Part shown: positions 51,781 to 59,742 of the stretch, one piece after another
Layout: each line of letters opens with the position of its first letter
Numbering within the stretch: position 1 is the first letter of the stretch
DNA from: Diplocloster modestus
Lineage (GTDB): Bacteria; Bacillota; Clostridia; Lachnospirales; Lachnospiraceae
Length of the DNA: 64,000 nt
Direction: 5' to 3'
Assembly (NCBI RefSeq): GCF_019042245.1
Contig: NZ_JAHQCX010000019.1
Coordinates: 49,349 to 113,348 of the forward strand
Program-made: the position numbers and the translations under genes
The notes under the pieces: model-generated
Seen by the model: only the letters and a program-made list of their open reading frames with translations
The model's database searches: none
What the model was told of the DNA's origin: nothing

Positions 51781-52186
51781 GCACATCCTCCTTGTCCTTT
51801 GCTTCTTTCTGCGGGCCTACCATTTGGAAAGGGCGGTACCTGATGCTTCTCATGGCGCAATCGGGACACCTATCCAAAATTTGCCCTGTGGGAAGCCTTG
51901 TGCTGATAACACAAGTCGGACAGATGTACTTTCCGCAGCCCGGACAGCCGAAGAAGTGAACGGCGGCTTCTTCATTTGCCCTGGCAAACGCCTGTGCGTG
52001 TTCCTTTTGCCAGCGCAGCATCCACAGTTCGATCTCGGTATCGGTGGGCGTCCCCGCCAGCCTCCCCTCGGTGAACGGGATGGGGGGAGCTTCAAAAGGA
52101 GCGCCGCAGCAGTCGCAGAAGAAAATAAATCGGAACATCTTTTCATCCGAGTTGTCCGTATATTTTTCGGTACAGGATTGCAGCAT
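51728..52186 (-). CDS. Zinc-binding protein of the island's YCDxC family (first gene)
   Basis: 152 residues from ATG 52186 (GGGAGGTGGTTGTG upstream). The family pattern is clear: KYTDNSDEKMFRFIFFCDCC, the helix WQKEHAQAFARANEEA, HFFGCPGCGKYICPTC and CPDC. It is the first gene of the leftward sub-operon with the short member, the solute-binding lipoprotein and the LuxR receptor, divergent from the second LuxR gene. The C-terminal 30 residues are basic and overlap the next gene. Confidence 0.75.
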   Translation of the reverse strand: MLQSCTEKYTDNSDEKMFRFIFFCDCCGAPFEAPPIPFTEGRLAGTPTDTEIELWMLRWQKEHAQAFARANEEAAVHFFGCPGCGKYICPTCVISTRLPTGQILDRCPDCAMRSIRYRPFQMVGPQKEAKDKEDVHGTWRKITAPFNKTFQE

Positions 52187-52534
52187 CACAACCACCTCCC
52201 TTATTCCCGCACCAGATTCCTGTAGAGGCAATCTGCTTCATGACTTCCTGCAGATCACGAAGTTCTCATTCCATCCGCCGGCCTTGACTTTCTTTTTTTA
52301 CTGTTAAACCCCGTTCTTAATTCAATTTAACGCAAATACAGAAAAAGTGTTACCCCCGTTTGGAGGGGTTTTTGCATTTTTACGCGGTTTTTCACCCCCA
52401 CCCGGTACAATTTCCAAAAATGTTGAATGATTTACTCTTTTGAGCTATACTGATAAAAACAAGTCCACCGTTACTGTACGGTAAGCGCATTTTATCGGCG
52501 CGGCGGCGATCCGGGCCGTGGAAAGGATACTGTC
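52187..52534. promoter_or_regulatory. Divergent control region of the island with a rightward promoter
   Basis: Rightward promoter: TTGAAT (52423-52428), 17 bases, TATACT (52446-52451). A near-palindrome TTACTGTACGGTAA follows at about 52471-52484, close to +25, and could be an operator. A short hairpin ACCCC-N8-GGGGT followed by TTTTT lies at about 52350-52372. The leftward promoter for the zinc-ribbon sub-operon must also be here but no strong hexamers are evident. Confidence 0.5.
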
Positions 52535-52588
52535 ATGAGCGATTTATTTCGGTTTGGTGAGCGCGTCAGCCTCATCTTAAAAGAGTGA
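52535..52588 (+). CDS. Possible 17-residue leader peptide
   Basis: ATG 52535 with GGAAAGGA about 8 bases upstream opens MSDLFRFGERVSLILKE and stops with TGA at 52588, 75 bases before the LuxR gene. The distance and strong ribosome site suggest a leader peptide that could control the regulator through translation. No conservation can be tested here. Confidence 0.35.
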   Translation: MSDLFRFGERVSLILKE

Positions 52589-52663
52589 CTGGCTGCTCAC
52601 CGGTGCGCAGCCGAGGTGTGTGTCCGGACAGCGGGACCAAGAGCAGCAGGGAGGTGAGATGTT

Positions 52664-54136
52664 GTGAGCAATTCTATTTTTTCTGAAAACCAGAGCAAGC
52701 GCCTGACCGTCCCGTTCCGGCTTTTGCTTTGCTTCGCCATGTTCGCTACCTGGCAGATGGGGGTGGTGTATTTCTCCGGACAGACGCTGTCCCTCGACGG
52801 CCGGACGCCGCTTCCGGTGGATGTGGGGAACGTCACGGTGCTGATCGTCGTGGGGTACATACTATCCATCCTGCTGATGATCTTTCGGCCACAGCTTATC
52901 GTGTGGGCCGAGCGCGTATCGGCGCTGGCGGCGCTGACGTCGGCGCTGGGCCTCTACTTCCCCCTGTCGCCGGATATGCTGGCGGGACTGCTTTACATAC
53001 AATTTTTCTGCTGCATCTTCATGATTGGTTTTGAAAACGCGGTCATCGTCTACCTGTTTAGCGAGAAGTCCGCCGCCCGGCATCTTCTGATGGCCTATCC
53101 CATCGCTTGTGCCCTGGTGGCAATTTTGCAAAACGATTTTGTAAAGGTTCCGTTCTCGGTATTCCGGGTGTTTATGGTAATCAGTCTTGTGCTGATGCTG
53201 ATTTTCTTTTTCTGGCTGCCGGGAAATGTCTGGCCTAGCTTTGCAAAAAAGGGGGATGGGCTGGTTTGCCCCAGGCGCTTTTTCAAGGGATTCTATCTGC
53301 TGGTTTTCTTAGGTTCCCTGCTGACCCTGTTCGGCAGCACCCTGGTGGAAACCGTGATACACGGTGTTTTTGTTTATTACCTGTCTATGGCCGCCTATGA
53401 ACTGCTTGTCTTTTTTCTCTGGAAACGCTTCGGCGTCTCACCCATGCGCAGCGTTACCGGCCTGGTGGCGGTGTCCGCACTGGGTTTTGTCTCGGCGCTG
53501 GCCTCCCTCTATATACCCGCCCTATCCCTTGTGGCTTGCGTCCTGCTGGCGGCGGGCATGGCGGCCCTTTGCCTGTTCCCTCTGCTGGGGATTATCGCGG
53601 CCAAGCAGTATCCCTCCCGCTTCATTTCCCCGTGGATCATCGGACTGTGCCTGATTGGACTCCTGATCCATTCCGCTCTGCTGGAGGCGTTCCGTGACAC
53701 GCCCGCGACCTTGTATATCGTCTATCTGGTTATCTCCGTGTCGGTGGTGATCCTGTATCTCATTCTGGAACCGTACCTGATCTACTCGTTCCGCAAAGGC
53801 ACCTCGCTGGCTGTTTTGCTGTCGCCGGCAGAGGACGTACCTGCGGTACGGAGTACTGCAGTACAGGTTTGGGAACCCCAGCCTGATACTTCCTGTACGG
53901 CCGAAGCGGAGGCGCCCGCGCCGCCCAGGGAAACGGCGGTAAGCGTGTTTGACATTCTCTCCGGCCAGGAGCTTAGGGTAGTGGAGCTGATGCAGCGTGG
54001 GTTCAGTAACCGGGAAATGGCCGAGGTCATGAAAATCTCGGAGAATACGGTAAAGGGCTATCGGAGTACCATGTATTCCAAGCTGCAAATCCATTCCAAG
54101 CGTGAGCTGTTCGCGCTGGTGGAGAAAGAGAAGTAA
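52664..54136 (+). CDS. Polytopic membrane LuxR-family regulator
   Basis: 490 residues from GTG 52664 (AGGGAGGTGAGATGTT upstream). About residues 15-385 form ten to twelve membrane helices (LLLCFAMFATWQMGVVYF; VTVLIVVGYILSILLMIF; YLLVFLGSLLTLFGSTLV; IYLVISVSVVILYLILEPY). A Pro/Ala-rich linker leads to a GerE/LuxR helix-turn-helix at 425-487 (LSGQELRVVELMQRGFSNREM, SENTVKGYRSTMYSKLQI). This membrane-LuxR layout is known from gut Actinobacteria such as Eggerthella and some Clostridia. It is divergent from the zinc-ribbon sub-operon and likely controls it. Confidence 0.88.
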   Translation: MSNSIFSENQSKRLTVPFRLLLCFAMFATWQMGVVYFSGQTLSLDGRTPLPVDVGNVTVLIVVGYILSILLMIFRPQLIVWAERVSALAALTSALGLYFPLSPDMLAGLLYIQFFCCIFMIGFENAVIVYLFSEKSAARHLLMAYPIACALVAILQNDFVKVPFSVFRVFMVISLVLMLIFFFWLPGNVWPSFAKKGDGLVCPRRFFKGFYLLVFLGSLLTLFGSTLVETVIHGVFVYYLSMAAYELLVFFLWKRFGVSPMRSVTGLVAVSALGFVSALASLYIPALSLVACVLLAAGMAALCLFPLLGIIAAKQYPSRFISPWIIGLCLIGLLIHSALLEAFRDTPATLYIVYLVISVSVVILYLILEPYLIYSFRKGTSLAVLLSPAEDVPAVRSTAVQVWEPQPDTSCTAEAEAPAPPRETAVSVFDILSGQELRVVELMQRGFSNREMAEVMKISENTVKGYRSTMYSKLQIHSKRELFALVEKEK

Positions 54137-54145
54137 GCTAAGTAC

Positions 54146-54883
54146 TCATAGCGAAAAAATATGAAACATCTGCAGCAGCTCATATATAACAGGGATAAAA
54201 AGAGCGGGCAGCATATTTCCGACCGGGAATTTCTTGCCGAAGGATACATTGATACCCACGCAGAAAATCAGCGCCGAACCTATGTAAGAAAGATTGGCAA
54301 TCAGCGGATCACTGACAAACACGCCAAACAGCGAGCACAGCAGGGTAATCAGGCCCTGATAAACGAAAATCGGGACAGCGCAGAACAGCACTCCGGCACC
54401 GTAAGTGGAAGCGCAGACCAGAACGATCACGAAGTCCAGCACGGACTTTACCGCCAGCATGGAGTAATCCCCGGTCAGCCCATCCTGCAGTGAACCCACG
54501 ATCGCCATGGCGCCCACACAGATAATCAAAGAGGTATTTACAAAACCCTCTACAAAATGATTGTCGTTTTTCGCATGGACAGCGGCCTTCAGTTTTTCTC
54601 CGATCTGTTCCATTCTGGTTTCCACGTTTATGATCTGCCCCAGCAGGCTTCCAAGAACCAGGGATAATATAAGAAGCATCGTACCCTGCGTTTCAATGCC
54701 GTTTTCGGTAACCACAAGCATATGCTGCAGCGTGCCGGTGACGCCGATGAAAATGATGGCGACTCCGCTTCCTTTCATCATGGTATCCTGTATTTTTTCA
54801 TTCAAACCATTCTTGAACAGCATACCGAGCGCGCTTCCAACGATGACGGCCGCTGTGTTGATCAATGTCCCTAACCCAATCAT
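54146..54883 (-). CDS. DUF554 family membrane protein
   Basis: 245 residues with six to seven helices and two homologous halves: MIGLGTLINTAAVIVGSALGMLF, then GVTGTLQHML, LILSLVLGSLLGQII, VNTSLIICVGAMAIVGSLQDGL and IFVYQGLITLLCSLFG. The family is conserved in Firmicutes and of unknown function, perhaps transport. The gene ends 9 bases from the convergent LuxR gene stop, so this junction is the right edge of the island. It is divergent from the LysR gene. Confidence 0.9.
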   Translation of the reverse strand: MIGLGTLINTAAVIVGSALGMLFKNGLNEKIQDTMMKGSGVAIIFIGVTGTLQHMLVVTENGIETQGTMLLILSLVLGSLLGQIINVETRMEQIGEKLKAAVHAKNDNHFVEGFVNTSLIICVGAMAIVGSLQDGLTGDYSMLAVKSVLDFVIVLVCASTYGAGVLFCAVPIFVYQGLITLLCSLFGVFVSDPLIANLSYIGSALIFCVGINVSFGKKFPVGNMLPALFIPVIYELLQMFHIFSL

Positions 54884-55054
54884 AATTTCCTCCCTGTGTG
54901 CGATTTTCCTAATAGGTACTACTCACGGCCAGTCCCCGGATGCCGGTCTGCTCGAAGAATAAAACAGTTTCTCCACCTGGGTGCGGGACTAACCCGGGCA
55001 ACAACCGGGGACAGGCCCCTTTCTCCACGCAGCTGCCTGAACGCCGGGCCTTAC

Positions 55055-55112
55055 TGCCGAAAGGTGCCAGACCCCTCTCATCTTGCCGAAAGGTGCCAGT
55101 CCACTCTCATCT
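55055..55112. repeat. 29-base tandem repeat, two copies
   Basis: TGCCGAAAGGTGCCAG plus 13 bases occurs at 55055-55083 and 55084-55112 with two differences. The 351-base gap 54884-55234 between DUF554 and LysR genes also holds GC-rich short inverted elements (CCGGGGACAGGCCCC type); no gene is seen. Confidence 0.75.
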
Positions 55113-55234
55113 GGCGGAGAAGAGTATGAAAGCTTTCTTGACGAATAACTAATAATACTATAAAATAAGCTGAAGAATAAGTAAAATTAATATAATTTAG
55201 AATAATTATAAATTTTGTTAATAGGTGATCGCAG

Positions 55235-56122
55235 ATGGATCTCAGGGAGTTACGGATATTTGTCAAAGCAGCGGAAAAACTGAATTTTTCCAGAACCGCG
55301 GAGGAACTTGGGTATACCCAGGCCAACGTGACCCTCCAGATAAAGAACCTGGAAGCGGAACTGGGGGTTCTGCTGTTTGACCGGATCGGGAGGAATATCT
55401 ATCTGACGCAGGACGGGAATTTGTTCCTTGCGTACGCACGGAAAGTGCTGTCGGACAGCGATTCATTGAAAGAATTATTTCACACGGAAAAACGTCATGT
55501 GGGAAAGATCAATGTGGGCATGTCGGAGTCGATTCTGGCTGCCGAATTTCCTGGTATGATTAAGGAATATCATCGGAAATATCCGAAGATCCAGGTCTGT
55601 GTCAAGGTTGGAACGAGAGAAATGATGTATGATATGCTGCTGCATAATGAGCTGGATTTTGCATATATCATCGATCAGAATATCATCGGTTCCGAGTGGG
55701 TGGGCCGCGTGATCAAGGAAGAAACCGTCTATTTTCTGACGTCTCCCAGCCACCCGCTGGCGGTCCGGGCAAAGCGGGGCGAGCGGATCGGCATTGAAGA
55801 GATATTAAAGGAAGAACTGATTTTGACAGAATGCCATGTGGGATACAGCTATGCATTGAGCCAGCTGTTATCCCTGAATGGCATGGCGCTAAGCCCCTAT
55901 CTGGAAACCGGGAATACGGAAGTGATCCGAAGACTGCTGGAGAAGAACCAGGGGATCTCCTATCTGCCCTTATACATAGTGGAAAAAGAGCTGGCGGATA
56001 AAACGATCGTGCCGATCCGGATCCCGGAATATGAGGTGCTAATTTACCGTCAGGTATTCTGGCATAAGAATAAATTTCTGACGGTTCCCATGAAAGAGTT
56101 CATGAGGCTGTTGGAAGCCTGA
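55235..56122 (+). CDS. LysR-family transcriptional regulator
   Basis: 295 residues. N-terminal winged helix-turn-helix MDLRELRIFVKAAEKLNFSRTAEELGYTQANVTLQIKNLE (in part, residues 1-60) and a periplasmic-binding-like effector domain from about 90 (GKINVGMSESILAAEFPG; DFAYIIDQNIIGSEW; LILTECHVGYSY). It resembles CysL/CbbR-type members by layout. The gap to the divergent DUF554 gene suggests that gene as target. A decayed ABC exporter lies downstream on the opposite strand. Confidence 0.92.
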   Translation: MDLRELRIFVKAAEKLNFSRTAEELGYTQANVTLQIKNLEAELGVLLFDRIGRNIYLTQDGNLFLAYARKVLSDSDSLKELFHTEKRHVGKINVGMSESILAAEFPGMIKEYHRKYPKIQVCVKVGTREMMYDMLLHNELDFAYIIDQNIIGSEWVGRVIKEETVYFLTSPSHPLAVRAKRGERIGIEEILKEELILTECHVGYSYALSQLLSLNGMALSPYLETGNTEVIRRLLEKNQGISYLPLYIVEKELADKTIVPIRIPEYEVLIYRQVFWHKNKFLTVPMKEFMRLLEA

Positions 56123-56140
56123 ACCCCAAAGGGGTCATTC

Positions 56141-56425
56141 TCATTTAATCACCTCATAGGGCAGTGTCGCGCCCGAGAAAATCAGCATCGGGAAATACAG
56201 CAAACTGGCAATCCCATCACACCGACGGCACAGATGGATATAGCGGCCAGTACTCCGAAGGAATGCTCCAAAAACGTATATGCCGTCAAAGACCGGCTTG
56301 TCCGCGTATATAACTCCAAGAATGAGGAGTACAATCAGGGGCATGCAAATCGCAAATTGGAACATATCCATACCCCGCAGGGACAATTTAAGCTCTGTTT
56401 TCAGCATTGCCTTAAAAGTTTTCAT
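56141..56425 (-). pseudogene. ABC transporter permease remnant
   Basis: 94 codons: the N-terminal membrane helix of an ABC-2-type permease (KTFKAMLKTELKLSLRGMDM, then MPLIVLLILGVIYADKPVFDG) is joined after a garbled stretch to a later segment (LLYFPMLIFSGATLPYEVIK). The intact family is 240-380 residues, so an internal deletion and loss of the C-terminus are evident. The start overlaps the ATPase remnant by 14 bases, showing the former operon. Confidence 0.8.
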
Positions 56426-56787
56426 CTGTTTTTTCCGCCCTTTCTACATACCAAAGATAGGCGTCCTCGAATTTATCGCAGGAACTGCTTTTTACCGCCT
56501 CCGAAACCGTTCCGGAAAACGCGGTTTTCCCCTTTCTCAAAATACAGATACGGTCACACAGAACTTTAACCTCATACATAAAATGGGAGGTCAGAAGAAT
56601 CGTTCCCCCTTTTTCTTTGAGAGACGACAGTATTTTCCAGACTTCCCGGTGTGCCTTTGCATCCATCCAGCCCTGTAGTCAACTCGTCCAGAAAGACGAC
56701 TTCCGGGTTCGGAATGAGTGCCGGAACGATAAACAGACGCTGACCGCCGACGATTGCCGTGACCTGGGCTGTTCTGTAAGTGTTCAT
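56412..56787 (-). pseudogene. ABC transporter ATP-binding protein remnant with 4-base duplication frameshift
   Basis: Two overlapping frames of one former gene. The upstream part reads VGGQRLFIVPALIPNPEVVFLDELTTGLD (signature, Walker B and D-loop, in part) and the downstream part DAKAHREVWKILSSLKEKGG then LLTSHFMYEVKVLCDRICILRKG (H-loop). They meet at GGATGGAT where one GGAT is extra and breaks the frame. Walker A and the first 120 or so residues are missing. Inactive. Confidence 0.85.
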
Positions 56788-57049
56788 TGTTTAACTCCCT
56801 GACTAAGTAGATCATATCATAATTCGGAAGCCTGGTGTTATAGTGGAGGGTATTAGCTACTTTAATATTCCTGAATATCGGTTCTTTGATTATGATTTAA
56901 AAAAATTAATATGGTCAATTATGTCCGGGGAATATATAATAGAAACAGTATTTTACGATACCATGCGGTGCGGTACTGTGCGGTACAGCGCGATGCCGCA
57001 CGAAGATGTGCGATACGGCGCGATGCCGCGCTGTAATGAGATAAAGTAA

Positions 57050-57077
57050 TTGCAAATATAACATGTAATGATACAAT
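57050..57077 (+). promoter_or_regulatory. Possible promoter for the YARHG lipoprotein gene
   Basis: TTGCAA (57050-57055), 16 bases, TACAAT (57072-57077). The remainder of the gap 56788-57167 has a short GC-rich patch at 56960-57035 in which CGATGCCGC and TGCGGTAC recur; I see no gene there. Confidence 0.4.
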
Positions 57078-57167
57078 ATGCAATAAAAGATTCGCCCGGG
57101 AGGGCTTACATAAAAGGGATGGCAATTGACAGCAGCGGTAAGAATGATAACAGGAGGATATACTCGT

Positions 57168-58007
57168 ATGCTCAGAAAACTAACAATATTAAGCTCGATA
57201 TTATTGATCGTTCAGGCCCTCGGATGCGGTAAAATTCCAGTACAGGAAGATTACTCTTCCTATAGCGGTTTATGGACGACCGGCGGTTATTCAAAAGACT
57301 ACACTGCGGCGCAGGGCGGCGCGAGCCTGTCGGTGGAAATCGAACAGACGAAGATGACAGGAAGCTATTACTATAATACCAGCTCCTATAACCGGGAAGC
57401 CGGAGTGGATGAGATTTCCTGTGAGATTAAGGATGGACAAGCAGAGTATTTATTTACCGACGACGGCTGGGGCAGCAGCGGTGTGCTGCGGTTTGTATTC
57501 AACGGGGATGAGATCGCCATAACGGTGGAAGACTTAAAGTTAAGTGACAGCAATCCAATCGGGATGTCGGTCACCAGTTCCACAGTGCGGCGCCAGGGAA
57601 GCGTATCGGACCCGGAAATATTACCGGACGGCGGCTCGTCAGGAGAAAATGACCTGGCGGCATACAGGGAACAATGTTCTTTCTGGCCTGAGGTAGTACG
57701 GTGGCATGAACAGCACGAACGTACCGGTATGGACATTGTCATGGAGCCGATGTTTGAAACAGACAAAAGAAAATATAAAGAGGAAGATTTTCAGGATTGC
57801 CCGAATCTCATAATCCATCTGGCAAAAAATGAAATCTATGCCAGACATGGTTACATATTCAGCGATCCGGATCTGGATGCGTATTTCCGGGGACAGGAAT
57901 GGTATAATCCCGAAACGGCGGCGGATGAGTTTGATGCCTCATTGTTTAATGAGGTTGAGCAGGAAAATGTGGAACTGTTGGCTAAGCTGGATCATTGGGA
58001 GCCTTAA
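57168..58007 (+). CDS. YARHG-domain lipoprotein
   Basis: 279 residues. Lipoprotein signal SILLIVQALGC (cysteine near 20). A beta-rich domain (YSGLWTTGGYSKDYTA, SVEIEQTKMTGSYYY, EDLKLSDSNPIGMSVTSS) fills about 30-145. A C-terminal YARHG domain (LAKNEIYARHGYIFSDPDLDAYF, in part, then GQEWYNPE) follows; this extracellular domain occurs in secreted and cell-wall proteins of Firmicutes. CAGGAGGATATACTCGT sits before ATG 57168, better than the upstream ATGs. It is followed 84 bases later by the zinc-ribbon/TPR gene; the pair may be functionally linked. Confidence 0.82.
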   Translation: MLRKLTILSSILLIVQALGCGKIPVQEDYSSYSGLWTTGGYSKDYTAAQGGASLSVEIEQTKMTGSYYYNTSSYNREAGVDEISCEIKDGQAEYLFTDDGWGSSGVLRFVFNGDEIAITVEDLKLSDSNPIGMSVTSSTVRRQGSVSDPEILPDGGSSGENDLAAYREQCSFWPEVVRWHEQHERTGMDIVMEPMFETDKRKYKEEDFQDCPNLIIHLAKNEIYARHGYIFSDPDLDAYFRGQEWYNPETAADEFDASLFNEVEQENVELLAKLDHWEP

Positions 58008-58091
58008 AGTTAAGTGATAGCAATGTTGTAGGTCCTTTTATTAATAATATAATTATGGATAAAGATATATAGTATCTGGGGAGGAAAACAT

Positions 58092-59657
58092 ATGTCTGAA
58101 CGCTTTCGGTGCATTAAAATTTATGGCGAGCAACAAGGATGCAGGAGTTGTCCGGTTATTCTTCAAAAAAGCGGGCTGTTTTTTGATTCGGTAAAGTCCC
58201 TGAACATATTGCAGTTCAAATTTATCAATCTTCAGCCCAAAAATATCGAGGCATTAAAACTAGAGATTCAATGTTTTGACCTCGATCAAAATCCGTTGGG
58301 AGATCATGTACTTTTCCAATACATGGATTTGAATGTGGGGAAGAACGAATCGTTCGGTGAACAGACCCCTGTATATTTATCGCAAAACGGTGCCAGAAAA
58401 TTCAATATTTATGTTAAGAAGGTCTATTTTGAGGATGATTCCAATTGGGAAGGGGACGCGTTGCTCAGACCGCTATCACCGCAAAAGGATTTAGAAGAGT
58501 TTGGAGAACTAAAGCAGCAATTTTTATTTGAACTTAAGAAGGTTTGGAGTAAAACAGAGGGAAATATATACCCCGAAGATCTGGAAGATTTTTGGTACTG
58601 TACCTGTGGCGCTGTTAACTTAAAATCCCAAACAGAATGTATTGCGTGTGATATATCGAAAGACGAGCTGTTTTCCCTGTTGGATTTTGGGTTCCTTTTA
58701 GAGCGAAAAAAAGAACGAGAGGAACAGGATGCTCTGACTGTACAAAAGAAAAAAAGAGTGAGGAGAAAAAGAAGAATTGCGTTGCTATTTTGTGTCAGCG
58801 CAACGGCAGTCTTGTGTGCGGGTATATTTTTATACATAGAAATCATACGTCCGAATAATCTTTACCAACAGGAAAATATAGATCTGGAAAATGGGAATTA
58901 TGTGGATGCCCGAAATATTTATATAGAATTAGGGGATTATAAAGATTCCGGGAATAAACAAGTAGAAGCAAGATATCTCGAAGCGGAAAAGACTTTAGAG
59001 TTAAAAAGATATGATGAAGCGGAAAAGATATATGATGAACTAAATAATTATAAGGATTCACAAACAAAGAAATTGGAATGTATTTATCAAAAAGCAGATG
59101 AACTGCTGGAAAATGAAAAATATGCAGATGCTGTTAAATTATATGCGGAATTGGGTGAATATAAAGACAGTCCCTTTAAGACAGAGAAAGCTAATTTCAA
59201 ATTAGCTCAAATTTATATGGAACAAGGAGAGTTAAAAGAGGCTTATTCCATATTGAAAGAAATCAAACAGGTCGATTTGCTGGACGACTACCAGGATACG
59301 TATAATGAATGCAGATATCAGATAGCGCAGTATAATATGAAACACAGAAATATGCAGACTGCATACAAGGAACTCGTGAATATAATAAGATATAAGGATT
59401 CCCGATATCAGGCGGCTAGATGTGCAGTCAATATTTTATCTTCTCCATATCTGGTAAAAGAAGAAATAGCTGTACTCATAAAAGATTTTTCCAGAGATTT
59501 TGATGATGATCAACTGGCTGCTATTATATATAGCGCTTATGGCATGACTCAGCGTGATGATATGCTTCATAATGTGGCAATTATAGATGGAATTAGCTAT
59601 GCGGGATATCGTGAATGGCTGTACAGCGGGAAAAGCCTGATATCTGCTTTTCAATAA
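58092..59657 (+). CDS. Zinc-ribbon, single-TM and TPR-like repeat protein
   Basis: 521 residues. The N-terminal 150 residues form a beta-rich domain (FINLQPKNIEALKLEIQCFD). A RanBP2-type zinc ribbon follows, FWYCTCGAVNLKSQTECIAC (about 175-194). A basic stretch KKKKRVRRKRR and one helix (LLFCVSATAVLCAGIFLYIEII, about 237-258) place the N-terminus in the cytoplasm. Outside are at least four repeats with YKDS at their ends (IELGDYKDS, DELNNYKDS, AELGEYKDS, NIIRYKDS). The layout recalls the island proteins but composition is ordinary, so it is probably a resident relative. Confidence 0.8.
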   Translation: MSERFRCIKIYGEQQGCRSCPVILQKSGLFFDSVKSLNILQFKFINLQPKNIEALKLEIQCFDLDQNPLGDHVLFQYMDLNVGKNESFGEQTPVYLSQNGARKFNIYVKKVYFEDDSNWEGDALLRPLSPQKDLEEFGELKQQFLFELKKVWSKTEGNIYPEDLEDFWYCTCGAVNLKSQTECIACDISKDELFSLLDFGFLLERKKEREEQDALTVQKKKRVRRKRRIALLFCVSATAVLCAGIFLYIEIIRPNNLYQQENIDLENGNYVDARNIYIELGDYKDSGNKQVEARYLEAEKTLELKRYDEAEKIYDELNNYKDSQTKKLECIYQKADELLENEKYADAVKLYAELGEYKDSPFKTEKANFKLAQIYMEQGELKEAYSILKEIKQVDLLDDYQDTYNECRYQIAQYNMKHRNMQTAYKELVNIIRYKDSRYQAARCAVNILSSPYLVKEEIAVLIKDFSRDFDDDQLAAIIYSAYGMTQRDDMLHNVAIIDGISYAGYREWLYSGKSLISAFQ

Positions 59658-59742
59658 AATCAGCGGGTATTATTAATTTAATAGAAAAGCTGTTCACGAA
59701 AACAGAATGTGTGGAGCGCTAAATGAGTCGCTGGAGGAAATT

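Noticed and set aside
52664..54136. Polytopic protein as a plain MFS transporter
   Set aside because: The C-terminal 65 residues are a clear GerE/LuxR helix-turn-helix, so it is a membrane-bound regulator.
34291..54136. Island as prophage, conjugative element or defence island
   Set aside because: No integrase, terminase, capsid, relaxase, T4SS, nuclease or helicase motifs were found, and no attachment repeats were seen at its edges.
56843..57049. 68-codon plus-strand ORF upstream of the YARHG lipoprotein gene
   Set aside because: No convincing start, repetitive GC-rich 3' part and no family likeness; probably chance.
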